A DNA stretch of 64,000 nt from Mobilitalea torta (GTDB lineage Bacteria > Bacillota > Clostridia > Lachnospirales > Lachnospiraceae), in the NCBI RefSeq assembly GCF_050433395.1, contig NZ_JBNPXH010000016.1, forward strand, positions 1-64,000, given 5' to 3'. Positions 53,939 through 61,907 of the stretch are shown piece after piece. Below the pieces are notes generated by a model. It did not search any database, was not told the origin of the DNA, and saw nothing but the letters and a program-made list of their open reading frames with translations. The position numbers were made by a program, and so were the translations under genes. Numbering within the stretch: the first letter of the stretch is position 1; each line of letters starts with the position of its first letter.

Positions 53939-54514
53939 ATGGTTAGTTTACCGGAAGGATATTCAGAAATAAGGAAAATTGATTTAATGAAGAATAAAAA
54001 GGAGGCTTTACTGGTCAATGGGCTTGCGTTAATCATAGCGGCTATGATGATATTAATTGCCAATGTATTTATGCCTCTCACGAAGGAATTTGCGAGAATA
54101 GTACGGAATGAAAGCGGGGAGGTCTTTATATTTCCCCTGGTTATCCCGCTTCTTATATTCTACCTGCTGGCTCATGAGGCCGTTCATGGCTTTTTTATGA
54201 AGAAGTTTAGCGGAATTCGTGCAAAGTATGGATTTAACGGGTTATATGCTTATGCCGGAAGTGAGGCTTTTTTTAATAAAAAGCATTACATGATTATTGC
54301 GCTGGCTCCTGTGGTTTTGCTGGGGAGTATACTTATCCTGGCGAATATCCTTGGAGGGGCAGATTGGTTCTGGTTCATATTTTATATACAGATAACTAAT
54401 CTGTCAGGGGCAGCAGGAGACTTATATGTCTCCGCGATAATGCGAAAATTGCCGGAGGATATATTAATACAGGATATGGGTGTGTCTATGACCGTGTATT
54501 CAAAAGCAAAATAA
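53939..54514 (+). CDS. DUF3267 zincin-like membrane protein
   Basis: 191 residues from the ATG at 53939 behind AGAGGAGAG. Four hydrophobic segments are visible; the second ends in LAHEAVHGFFMKKFSG, an HExxH zinc motif at about residue 80. The third and fourth are IIALAPVVLLGSILILANIL and a final WFWFIFYIQITNLSGAAGD. This is the plan of DUF3267 putative zincin peptidases. The substrate is unknown; an intramembrane or envelope protease role is inferred from motif and topology. Confidence 0.8.
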   Translation: MVSLPEGYSEIRKIDLMKNKKEALLVNGLALIIAAMMILIANVFMPLTKEFARIVRNESGEVFIFPLVIPLLIFYLLAHEAVHGFFMKKFSGIRAKYGFNGLYAYAGSEAFFNKKHYMIIALAPVVLLGSILILANILGGADWFWFIFYIQITNLSGAAGDLYVSAIMRKLPEDILIQDMGVSMTVYSKAK

Positions 54515-54713
54515 TTTTTAGACAGTAGTATAAGAGAGGCCATTGCAAAGCAAATTTTATTTACTATATATGACGGTGCCTTGGGAGAGAGTCTTAACTG
54601 CCTCCTCATAGAGGATTTGATTTTACAGATATTTCACACTCCATCCTCAGGATATGTTGTCACATACCACACACTTTTGCATCGGCCTCTTCTAATCGAA
54701 ATTCTGATTTTCA

Positions 54714-55301
54714 CTACCGGGCAATAATTTGGCTGATAACACCGCGCAGAAGAATATCGGTTACAGAGGCTTGTATTTCCTCGCCTTTATCATGCAGATA
54801 CATCCAGCTATGGTAAATCGCCTGAAATGCATAGGATACCTTCTGAATATCGCAGGAAAAGCGTACACCGTGATGATACAATGATTGAGCAGCATCAAAA
54901 TTTTGTCCCTGGAAGGCGGAAAGCCGTTCCCTTGAGACCTTCCGGGCAATCAACTCTACGGTTGCCGTATCCATACGGGCCAGAATCGGATATTGCAGCA
55001 TCTTCTTGTTCATAGCCTCAAATACCTGCAGGATACGGTCTTCGTCCGGTAAATTTGAGTTGGCATCTAAAATAGTATCCAGTTCTTTAAATATTTTCTG
55101 CTGTATGTTCTGGACGATGTCTAAATACAGATATTCCTTACTTTCATAAAAGGTATAAAAGGAAGCTTTCGCAATTCCCACGGCTTCTGTCAGATCATCA
55201 ATTGTTACCTTTTTGATTCCGTGTATTGTAAAAAGCCTTTCACCCTCAGTAAGGAGTTTATCGGATATTCTTTCCTTTTCATTTTCGCTGAAACGCGGCA
55301 T
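54714..55301 (-). CDS. TetR/AcrR-family transcriptional regulator
   Basis: 195 residues from the ATG at 55301 behind GGAGGTGG. The helix-turn-helix is at about 8-55 (RISDKLLTEGERLFTIHGIK, KVTIDDLTEAVGIAKASFYT). It follows the methyltransferase gene by 22 bp in the same operon. A 14-bp dyad TTGACATCTGTCAA overlapping the -35 box of the operon promoter is a good candidate for its operator, implying autoregulation. Confidence 0.9.
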   Translation of the reverse strand: MPRFSENEKERISDKLLTEGERLFTIHGIKKVTIDDLTEAVGIAKASFYTFYESKEYLYLDIVQNIQQKIFKELDTILDANSNLPDEDRILQVFEAMNKKMLQYPILARMDTATVELIARKVSRERLSAFQGQNFDAAQSLYHHGVRFSCDIQKVSYAFQAIYHSWMYLHDKGEEIQASVTDILLRGVISQIIAR

Positions 55302-55323
55302 GTAACCACCTCCATGTATGCTG

Positions 55324-56112
55324 CTATTTAAATCGAATGTGCAGAATCTGACTTCTGTTCCTGGTTGCAGGCAAGACATTCAGTAATCTGAGAAGCATGG
55401 GCTGACGCTCTTTCAAAAGATTTCCGGCGCTCCATGACCGGATTAATTCAATACCGGAATGCAGCTTCTCGATCTCTTTGGCGCTGTCAATTCCCCACAA
55501 AAATGTACTGCTTATTTTCTTATTAATAAAGTAGCTGTGAACAATATCGAAAAACATATGGGCCCCGGGAAAACGATTTGCTAAAAGCGTAAGTATTTGT
55601 GATACCTCTTCCTCTGTAAAATACATAAGCAGACCCTCTGCAATAATGATGACGGTGCTGTCATCGGGAAGAGAGATTTCCTCTGTCCATGCCGGATCTA
55701 AGACCGATTTAGAGATAAACCGGATACGTTCATTTTCAGAAAAGAACTGTCTTCGAAATTGAATCACATCCGGCAAATCAAGATCGTACCATTTAAAAAT
55801 ACCATTATCCATCCGGGCTAACCGAGTGTCTAATCCTGCGCCCAGATTAATAATTGCGACATTGGAAGATTGGGATACAATACGCTTTACTTCATCATCA
55901 ATAATTCTTGTACGCGCCAGGATGCCCAGTGTGGAGATCTGGCCGCCGTCTGTTATTTTATCCTCCAAATTCATTGTCTTAAGAATCTCAGCAGATTTTT
56001 CGTCTGAAATGACAGGGTTATCCCTCACGGTTTCGGCAGCGCGGGCGGCCAGAGGAATAAATAAGGTTTCTGATATCGGCGGTAAATTACTGCAGTTTTT
56101 TGTTTCCATCAT
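55324..56112 (-). CDS. Class I SAM-dependent methyltransferase (leucine carboxyl methyltransferase-like)
   Basis: 262 residues. It belongs to the LCM/PPM1, TcmP-like group: SETLFIPLAARAAETVRDNP at the start, the SAM-binding VAIINLGAGLDTRLARMDNG (about 84-103), the acidic YDLDLPDVIQFRRQF and IIIAEGLLMYFTEEEVSQIL. Members methylate carboxyl or hydroxyl groups of small molecules or proteins. GGAG lies shortly before ATG 56112 (the next ATG at 56109 is also possible). It overlaps the zinc-ribbon gene upstream and precedes the TetR gene. Confidence 0.88.
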   Translation of the reverse strand: MMETKNCSNLPPISETLFIPLAARAAETVRDNPVISDEKSAEILKTMNLEDKITDGGQISTLGILARTRIIDDEVKRIVSQSSNVAIINLGAGLDTRLARMDNGIFKWYDLDLPDVIQFRRQFFSENERIRFISKSVLDPAWTEEISLPDDSTVIIIAEGLLMYFTEEEVSQILTLLANRFPGAHMFFDIVHSYFINKKISSTFLWGIDSAKEIEKLHSGIELIRSWSAGNLLKERQPMLLRLLNVLPATRNRSQILHIRFK

Positions 56113-56473
56113 CTTCACTCCAATTCTTAAAATTTATGCCGCAGACAGCACAGCTTCTCTGCTCCGGTTTAACCTGATTATTTCCGCAGGTCTGGCATTC
56201 GAACAAACCATTTTTTAACGGCAGGCGAGAGCGGGAGTTGGCACTATAGTATTGATCTATTTTCTTGTCCTGGTAAAACTCAATTCGGAGCAAAAGAAAA
56301 AGAAATAGAAGAATGATAAATCCTAATACCAGAAACCCTTTTGCCAAGAGTTGAAGCTGCATTTGTCCTGTCATTGCCGAAAGCAAATGAAAGATTACCG
56401 GCAGAATAATGAGACAAACCCCTGCGCCGCATAGTATCTTGTGACCGTAACCGATAGAATTGATTTTTTTCAT
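56087..56473 (-). CDS. Two-span membrane protein with C-terminal zinc ribbon
   Basis: 128 residues from the ATG at 56473. Two membrane spans (LCGAGVCLIILPVIFHLLSA and LAKGFLVLGFIILLFLFLLL) are followed by a zinc ribbon with CxxC pairs (FECQTCGNNQ and RSCAVCGINF). Its end overlaps the methyltransferase start by 26 bp, and the strong promoter at 56517-56545 lies upstream, so it is the first gene of the operon. Function unknown. Confidence 0.72.
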   Translation of the reverse strand: MKKINSIGYGHKILCGAGVCLIILPVIFHLLSAMTGQMQLQLLAKGFLVLGFIILLFLFLLLRIEFYQDKKIDQYYSANSRSRLPLKNGLFECQTCGNNQVKPEQRSCAVCGINFKNWSEDDGNKKLQ

Positions 56474-56516
56474 TATGAAAGCCTCATACATACTAAAAAA
56501 ATTATTTCGTATATAT

Positions 56517-56545
56517 AGTATAATTCTTGATTTGACAGATGTCAA
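56517..56545 (-). promoter_or_regulatory. Promoter with embedded TetR-type dyad
   Basis: Read on the minus strand: TTGACA (56545-56540), 17 bp, TATACT (56522-56517). The sequence TTGACATCTGTCAA, which includes the -35 box, is a perfect inverted repeat with a 2-bp centre, suitable for a TetR dimer. Confidence 0.8.
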
Positions 56546-56598
56546 GAGAATGGGAAAAGTGCTGTAAGAAAAGAAAAAATTTAACCGGTAATAAATCA

Positions 56599-56621
56599 GC
56601 CCCTGTCAAGCAGACAGGGGC
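56599..56621 (-). terminator. Hairpin after the TM2-domain gene
   Basis: A 9-bp perfect stem (GCCCCTGTC / GACAGGGGC) lies 20 bp past the TM2 gene stop. The following minus-strand sequence is only moderately T-rich. Confidence 0.65.
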
Positions 56622-56641
56622 CGGTCTTTCTTCTGTTTTTA

Positions 56642-57079
56642 TTACCAGTTCTTAATGGGCAATCCATAACTATCTCTGAAACTCCCAAGAAGAATTAATA
56701 GGAAATCAACGAAAGCTCCAATACCAAACAAGCCGCCGGTAAAGAGGTATAAGATACCGGTTCCTATCTTTCCGGCATAAAATCTATGTACTCCGATTAC
56801 CCCAAGAAAGAGGCACAACAGCAATGAAACAAGCCTGCTTTTGGGACTGACCATATAGCCTTGCGCAGCATTATTGTTTGTATTTATATTGCTGTTTGTA
56901 TTGGCATTATTAATTACGATATTGGGTTGCTGAGTCTGTTGAATGGATAAAGCCTCCGACACATGCTCCCGGCAATAATTTCTCCCTTTGACGTCAACCA
57001 GACAATCAGGGCAGAAAAACTTACCGCAGTAAGTACATGTTCCCGATGCTTCCTTTTCCGGGTGTTGAGAACAGTTCAT
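56642..57079 (-). CDS. TM2-domain protein with N-terminal zinc finger
   Basis: 145 residues. The N-terminus is a B-box-like zinc site (CSQHPEKEASGTCTYCGKFF, CPDCL, then CREH). An Asn/Thr-rich linker follows, then a TM2 domain (SRLVSLLLCLFLGVIGVHRF, YAGKIGTGILYLFTGGLFGI) with the HRFYxG motif and two membrane spans. AAGGAGG precedes the ATG. Common in Firmicutes; function not established. Confidence 0.88.
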   Translation of the reverse strand: MNCSQHPEKEASGTCTYCGKFFCPDCLVDVKGRNYCREHVSEALSIQQTQQPNIVINNANTNSNINTNNNAAQGYMVSPKSRLVSLLLCLFLGVIGVHRFYAGKIGTGILYLFTGGLFGIGAFVDFLLILLGSFRDSYGLPIKNW

Positions 57080-57165
57080 AAATATAACCTCCTTATATTA
57101 TAAATATAATATTGTTTCCAGATTACAATATTATAACAGGTTGTGGAATAAATATCCACAAAAAA

Positions 57166-57861
57166 TTACAAGCCCCCGTACAGCCATTTGCTTTCTGCCG
57201 CTATCAACTCCGGCTGATAGTGCTGATACCCCATATAAGATAAATTGGGGGCGTTACATTTATCACATACATAATAATCCGAGTTGTATATCGGGGCATC
57301 GCAGTAAGCACACGGATGGACATTGTGTACAAAACATTTTGCATCCTCATTATAGAAATGAGTATACAGAGCCTTATCAAATACAGTCATTTTATGAGAA
57401 ACTGTTCTGCGGTACCAGCGGCGGTAATCATCAAAGGCATATTGGGCAGCCTCCTGGGAGATATGGAATGTCTTCGCAACATCGTTCTGGTTCTTGCATC
57501 CCGCATAATGTATAGCCATCCTGGGAGCCAGAAAATGACTTGCAAAAAAATCTGCCTCCTTTTCCTGCTCGAAAGAGGGGGCTTCGCCATGGTTCAAGAC
57601 GATATGCCCAAGCTCATGCATCAGGGTAAATCGTCTTCTGCCTTCGGGCATCCGATCGTTATAACAAAGCTTCCCCTTATAGTTCAAGGCGTCGTCGCTA
57701 TAGCTGATGCAATATTCACGCAGAGCATCCTCCAGGGACGAATAGGGGTATACGCTGATCTGATAATGCTTAAGGACAGCAAGGCAGTTAATGGGGAAGG
57801 AATGAACGGCACATTCCTCAAATACCTTCAGTGTAGTAAATTTTATGTATTCGTGGTCCAT
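57166..57861 (-). CDS. ImmA/IrrE-family metallopeptidase
   Basis: 231 residues from the ATG at 57861 behind AAAGGGG. The zinc motif RFTLMHELGHIVLNHGE (HExxH, about 90-106) with EKEADFFASHFLAP as the third-ligand helix is intact. A C-terminal segment has paired cysteines (HPCAYCDAP, YYVCDKCNAP), a second zinc ribbon. In ICEBs1 the family member ImmA cleaves the repressor ImmR after DNA damage or RapI action. Here it lies 16 bp after the XRE repressor gene in the same operon, so it should be the switch that induces the tail genes. Confidence 0.9.
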   Translation of the reverse strand: MDHEYIKFTTLKVFEECAVHSFPINCLAVLKHYQISVYPYSSLEDALREYCISYSDDALNYKGKLCYNDRMPEGRRRFTLMHELGHIVLNHGEAPSFEQEKEADFFASHFLAPRMAIHYAGCKNQNDVAKTFHISQEAAQYAFDDYRRWYRRTVSHKMTVFDKALYTHFYNEDAKCFVHNVHPCAYCDAPIYNSDYYVCDKCNAPNLSYMGYQHYQPELIAAESKWLYGGL

Positions 57862-57877
57862 ATAAAGCAAAGCCCCT

Positions 57878-58195
57878 TTATAGTTCGGATAACATCTTGA
57901 TAAGCTTCATCTTCTCCTCCGTTGAGAGGTTCTTTCCATTTCTGGCTATCAGATACTGCAGATCCTCATAGGTAGGTTCTTCCGGGGAGATACCCTGTGA
58001 CATCTCGTCCAGCTGCTCGACGGTAATGCCTAAAGCCTTGCACATTGCTATTACGTTATTTACATTGGCTTTTCCAGCACCTTTTTTCAGAATGGTATAT
58101 ACGGTGCTTTCCGGAAGTCCGCATTTTTCTGCAAAAGCCCTGACGCTCATGCCGCTTTCTTTAATTAACTGTTCCAAAATCTTCGCCTTTTCCAA
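57878..58195 (-). CDS. XRE-family repressor (ImmR-like)
   Basis: 105 residues. Helix-turn-helix at about 10-60 (LIKESGMSVRAFAEKCGLPE, STVYTILKKGAGKANVNNVI). A short C-terminal part (PTYEDLQYLIARNGKNLSTE) is the probable target of the adjacent ImmA peptidase. It is divergent from the Cro-like and tail genes over a region with four related palindromes. Confidence 0.9.
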   Translation of the reverse strand: MEKAKILEQLIKESGMSVRAFAEKCGLPESTVYTILKKGAGKANVNNVIAMCKALGITVEQLDEMSQGISPEEPTYEDLQYLIARNGKNLSTEEKMKLIKMLSEL

Positions 58196-58262
58196 TTTCT
58201 ACACCTCGCTTATGTTCTATAAAGTAATTATATACGAGATTACGAAAAAGGTAAAGAATAAT

Positions 58263-58384
58263 TTGCGTAAATACGCATATTAGGAAAACTAATTCAATTC
58301 AAATTTGCGGAATTACGAAAATTGATGCTTGACAATTCACGGAATACCGAGTATATTAAGATCAAGAATTGCGGGATACCGTAA
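58263..58384. promoter_or_regulatory. Operator array and rightward promoter of the tail locus
   Basis: Four related dyads: TTGCGTAAATACGCAT (58263-58278), TTGCGGAATTACGAAA (58305-58320), CACGGAATACCGAG (core 58340-58349) and TTGCGGGATACCGTAA (58369-58384). A half-site ATTACGAAA is at about 58239. The rightward promoter TTGACA (58329-58334), 17 bp, TATATT (58352-58357) has the third dyad in its spacer, so repressor binding there would silence it. Confidence 0.85.
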
Positions 58385-58412
58385 ATGCTTTCAACGAAAA
58401 GGAGCGTGTAAA

Positions 58413-58619
58413 ATGTATGAAAATTTAATGAGTGCCATGCATAGAAAGCACATTACTTACAGCCAGATTGCGAAATTGTTAAAATGTCAGCTTAGAACAG
58501 TCTCTGACAAGGCAAAGGGTGATATTGAAGCAGGGTTTTCGATTGATGAAGCATTATTAATAAAAAATGTATATTTTCCGGAGTATGATATAGGATTTCT
58601 GTTTGCCAGAAAATCATAA
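58413..58619 (+). CDS. Small Cro-like regulator
   Basis: 68 residues from the ATG at 58413 behind AAAGGAG. A minimal helix-turn-helix (ITYSQIAKLLKCQLRTVSDK) followed by GFSIDEALLIKNVYFPEYDI, as in small phage XRE proteins. First gene rightward of the operator array. Confidence 0.82.
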   Translation: MYENLMSAMHRKHITYSQIAKLLKCQLRTVSDKAKGDIEAGFSIDEALLIKNVYFPEYDIGFLFARKS

Positions 58620-58703
58620 CACAAACAGAACAAATGTTCTAAAAAGATCATATCACATTTGTAAATGGGTGTCAATTGTTAAAATGAAATAGGAGGGTGA
58701 CGG

Positions 58704-59117
58704 ATGATGGAGAACGAAGAAAAGAAGGAATATCTTTGCAGTTATAAGAGCTTGTGCAGAAAGCTCCAGTCCCTGGAGGAACAGTTATGTTCTCTCCGGG
58801 AAACAGAGCAGTCGGCTAAGGCGCAGCGGCTGTCCGATATGCCTAAGGGAGGCAGGCAGACGGATTTGTCCGATGCTATGGTACGGATGGAAGTAATATT
58901 CACAAAGGTAGTCAGGGAACGAGGGCAATGTATGAAGAGAAAGCTTGAAATTGAAAACCGGATTTCCGATATGGGAGACGGGATTGAGGGCAGCCTTCTT
59001 CATAAGCGGTACATAGAATTCAAGACCTGGGAACAGATATGTGAGGAGATCGGTTACAGCTGGAGACAGACACATAGACTGCACGGCAAGGCCTTAAGCA
59101 ATTTCAGGATGGCATAG
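58704..59117 (+). CDS. ArpU/DUF1492-like late transcription regulator
   Basis: 137 residues. An N-terminal coiled coil (YKSLCRKLQSLEEQLCSLRE) and a C-terminal sigma-region-4-like helix-turn-helix (LLHKRYIEFKTWEQICEEIG, YSWRQTHRLHGKAL, about 97-130). In Gram-positive phages this family activates late genes. AGGAGGGTGACGG precedes the ATG. It lies directly before the tail genes and would couple the ImmR/ImmA switch to their expression. Confidence 0.82.
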   Translation: MMENEEKKEYLCSYKSLCRKLQSLEEQLCSLRETEQSAKAQRLSDMPKGGRQTDLSDAMVRMEVIFTKVVRERGQCMKRKLEIENRISDMGDGIEGSLLHKRYIEFKTWEQICEEIGYSWRQTHRLHGKALSNFRMA

Positions 59118-59280
59118 AATGGCACATAGCATATATGTTATTGTGTAAACAGGAAGGTTGGAAGCAGAGCAGATGACCTCCCGGAGACTGCCGGGTATGA
59201 TAGACCGGCGGCTGGCTAACCCGCTGAAGACCGGCCGGATAGGCGCGTTGGCCAAAGAAATGGAAAGGATGATTAAGAAT

Positions 59281-59685
59281 ATGATAAGTGATATTGTACA
59301 GGCCATTGCTGATAAGCTGGCAGATTTATATCCCGGGTATAAGATCTATACCGATGATATTTTGCAGGACTTTGTTGTCCCTTCCTTTTTAATCATCCTG
59401 ACTGCTCAGGATTACAGGAAGCGCATTTGCGGCAATGACAGCACGGCAGCCTTCGATGTCGCCTATTACAGCGACAAGGGACCCCAGGATATCAAAGGGG
59501 ATTGCCGGGCTGTGCAAGAGAACCTCCTTCAGAGTTTCAATCTCCTCAGAACCTTCCGGGCAACCGGAAAGAGTGCACAGGTAATAGATGGCGTGCTGCA
59601 TCTGAAATTTACAGTTCGTTACTCTGAAATTGATCTTCCGGACGAGATCTTGATGCGGAAGAAGGAAACAAACACAAATTTATAG
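59281..59685 (+). CDS. Phage tail terminator-like protein (DUF6838 type)
   Basis: 134 residues from the ATG at 59281 (ISDIVQAIADKLADLYPGYK, IYTDDILQDFVVPSFLIIL, DVAYYSDKG, LHLKFTVRYSEI). These beta-rich proteins cap the tail tube in PBSX-like phages. The open frame extends to a TTG at 59158; that extension (RLPGMIDRRLANPLKTGRIG) might be the remnant of a deleted upstream head-tail gene fused in frame, or the true N-terminus. In a complete phage, terminase, portal and capsid genes would lie before it; here only 160 bp separate it from the late regulator. Confidence 0.72.
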   Translation: MISDIVQAIADKLADLYPGYKIYTDDILQDFVVPSFLIILTAQDYRKRICGNDSTAAFDVAYYSDKGPQDIKGDCRAVQENLLQSFNLLRTFRATGKSAQVIDGVLHLKFTVRYSEIDLPDEILMRKKETNTNL

Positions 59686-59700
59686 AAAGAAGGGTGAAAC

Positions 59701-60753
59701 ATGGCAGGAACATGGACCAGTCAAAACAAAATACTTCCCGGTGCATACATTAATTTTCTGACAAATGCACCATTGTCCATTACACCGGGCGAGCGGGGCA
59801 TCGTTGTCCTCTTGCAGGAGATGAGTGCGGGCACTGAGGGCGAGATGTATGCAGTCACAGCTACGGACACAAGTCAGTATCCCTCCGGAATAACAGCGGC
59901 AGACAGACTGCTGGCCGGAGAAGCATTGAAGAATGCAAAAACAGTTATTTTATACAATCTTGGACAAGCAGCGCCGCATAGCAGCGAAACAGTGGAAAGG
60001 GCGCTGGCAGCTCTTAAAACAGTACAGTTTAACGTACTTTGCTATCCTTATGGGACGGTGGAGCATTATGACGAGCAGGAGCTCATTATGACCTGGATTA
60101 ACGCCATGCGCGGCGATGAAGGGGTCAAGATGCAGTATGTTACTTCAAATTTTGAAGGCGATAATGAAGCATGCATTAATGTGACGTGCGGCGTGAAATT
60201 AGCGAATGGGACAACGCTGACAGCAGAGCAGACATCAGCGTGGGTCGCAGGAGCTGCGGCAGGGGCAGGCATAAGCCAGAGCAATACCGGCAAGAGCTAC
60301 ACAGGAGCGGTGGACGTTGTTCCCAGGATGACCAAATCCGAGATGGAGACAGCCATATCCTCCGGCGAGTTTATCTTTAAGGTTGACAGTGCCCAGAATG
60401 TAACAGTTGTATATGATATTAATTCATTGACAACCTTTTCGGTGGATAAGAATGAAGCCTTCCGGAAAAACCGCGTAATAAGAACCATTGACGGGATCAA
60501 CAATGACATTACGACTATTTTTGAAAGTAATTATGTCGGTAAGGTAAACAATAATGCTGACGGACGCTCCTTGCTGAGAAGCAGCCTGATTGAGTATTTT
60601 AATGCTCTGCAGGGGATGTCGGCTATACAGAATTTTACGGCGGATGATGTTATGGTGAATGCCGGAACCGGCAGTGACTCGGTTGCCATTAACTGCTATA
60701 TCCAGCCGGTTGACAGCGTCGAAAAGATTTACATTACCGTAAATTTGTCTTAG
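59701..60753 (+). CDS. Contractile tail sheath protein (XkdK-like)
   Basis: 350 residues. The N-terminus (NKILPGAYINFLTNAPLSIT, PGERGIVVLLQEM), the central GKSYTGAVDVVPRMTKSEME and the C-terminal QGMSAIQNFTADDVMVNAGT, KIYITVNL match PBSX/Firmicute sheath proteins. The sheath surrounds the tube and contracts on firing. GAAAGAAGGGTG precedes the ATG. It is short, as in tailocins and PBSX. Confidence 0.92.
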   Translation: MAGTWTSQNKILPGAYINFLTNAPLSITPGERGIVVLLQEMSAGTEGEMYAVTATDTSQYPSGITAADRLLAGEALKNAKTVILYNLGQAAPHSSETVERALAALKTVQFNVLCYPYGTVEHYDEQELIMTWINAMRGDEGVKMQYVTSNFEGDNEACINVTCGVKLANGTTLTAEQTSAWVAGAAAGAGISQSNTGKSYTGAVDVVPRMTKSEMETAISSGEFIFKVDSAQNVTVVYDINSLTTFSVDKNEAFRKNRVIRTIDGINNDITTIFESNYVGKVNNNADGRSLLRSSLIEYFNALQGMSAIQNFTADDVMVNAGTGSDSVAINCYIQPVDSVEKIYITVNLS

Positions 60754-60771
60754 GAAGGAGGATGACACATT

Positions 60772-61242
60772 ATGGCATTTACAAAATTATCTGATACATT
60801 AAACGCGGCTGAGGGCACGGCCTATATTACCATTGACGGAACGGTCCGGCCTCTGTTTGAGCTGTCCAGCCTTAAGGCGCAGCTGGAATACACGGTAACA
60901 GCAAAGCGTATGCTTGGCAGCCGCATGACACAGCATAAGGTTGTCGGTGTGGAAGGAAGCGGCAGTCTGACCATGTACTTTGCTAACAGCCAGTTGCTTC
61001 ATCAGGCTCTGGCATATCTGGGGGGAAAAGGGTATACAGGAATTACTCTTAAGGTGAAAAATGAAGATGTACAGTCCACGGTGGGAGCGCAGGAAGTGGT
61101 ATTGTATAACTGTATCCTGAATACGGTGCCGATAGCTGCCCTCGATGACAGTTCGGATGATCCGCTCACATTTGATACAGATTTTACCTTTGACGGCATT
61201 GAGTCTTTGAGTTCATTTGCATTACCTGAAAATTTTAGATAA
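60772..61242 (+). CDS. Tail tube protein (XkdM-like)
   Basis: 156 residues, beta-rich, starting AFTKLSDTLNAAEGTAYITI with KRMLGSRMTQHKVVGVEGSG and DSSDDPLTFDTDFTFDGIES, all typical of the XkdM/phi-like tube family. AGGAAGGAGGATG precedes the ATG. With the sheath it forms the main structural pair; a hairpin terminator follows directly. Confidence 0.9.
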   Translation: MAFTKLSDTLNAAEGTAYITIDGTVRPLFELSSLKAQLEYTVTAKRMLGSRMTQHKVVGVEGSGSLTMYFANSQLLHQALAYLGGKGYTGITLKVKNEDVQSTVGAQEVVLYNCILNTVPIAALDDSSDDPLTFDTDFTFDGIESLSSFALPENFR

Positions 61243-61260
61243 TCTTTAGATCATTCATAT

Positions 61261-61286
61261 AAGGGAGCCCTTGCGGCTCCCTTTTT
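61261..61286 (+). terminator. Hairpin between tube and chaperone genes, likely leaky
   Basis: AAGGGAGCC, a 5-nt loop, GGCTCCCTT, then TTT and an A run. It lies inside the tail operon, so complete termination would silence the tape measure gene; partial read-through would lower downstream genes relative to sheath and tube, as their copy numbers require. Confidence 0.75.
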
Positions 61287-61299
61287 AAAGGAGGAAATT

Positions 61300-61907
61300 A
61301 TGAGTACATTAAATGCATTTTTACATCCGGTACAGGTCGAGAACCAGGAAGTTATTATATCAAATCGTTTTATTGAGGACGGTAAGCCGATCCCCTTTGT
61401 TATCAGGCCGGTTACCCAGGAAGAAAACAAATTCCTGATTAAAAAGTATAGCAAAAAAGATAAGAAGGGCGCAGATACCTTTGACCGTGCGGAATATATT
61501 TCTGCTTTAACCGCAGCGGCAGTAGTGTATCCTGATTTGGCGAACGCAGAGCTGCAAAAGGCATATGGAGTGATCGGAGAGTCATCCCTGCTTCAGAAAA
61601 TGCTGTATGTAGGGGAATATGCGGAATTGGCCCAGGCGGTGCAGGTGCTGAGCGGACTCGATAAAGATATCAATGAGGATATTGACGAAGCAAAAAACTG
61701 ATACTGCAAGGTGATGCTGAGTCAAATCTGGCTCACTTTGCCTTGCAGAAGCTGCACATACGGCCCAAGGTACTGACAGGGAACGGTACAATCATGGATC
61801 CGATTGATGATAAGGAAAGGGCTTTTATTTATGCAAGCATCATGCTTCGTGTGGAGGATGAAAAGAAGCAGGCAGCAAAGATTAAGCCGAAAGGAGGAAG
61901 AAGATAA
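61300..61907 (+). CDS. Tail assembly chaperone (XkdN-like) with programmed -1 frameshift
   Basis: The zero-frame product is 133 residues (61300-61701), starting STLNAFLHPVQVENQEVIIS with KPIPFVIRPVTQEENKFLIK. Just before its stop is a slippery A AAA AAC. Slipping back one base continues as LILQGDAESNLAHFALQKLH to TAA at 61905-61907, giving about 202 residues. Tail chaperones of long-tailed phages (gpG/gpGT in lambda) are made in both forms by this mechanism. AAAGGAGG precedes the ATG; the tape measure ATG overlaps the long form's stop. Confidence 0.85.
61692..61698 (+). other. Slippery heptamer A AAA AAC for -1 frameshift
   Basis: Zero-frame reading is GCA AAA AAC TGA. After slippage the next codon is CTG and the frame stays open for 69 codons with a family-like sequence. 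The stop follows the slippery site at once, which favours pausing. Confidence 0.85.
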
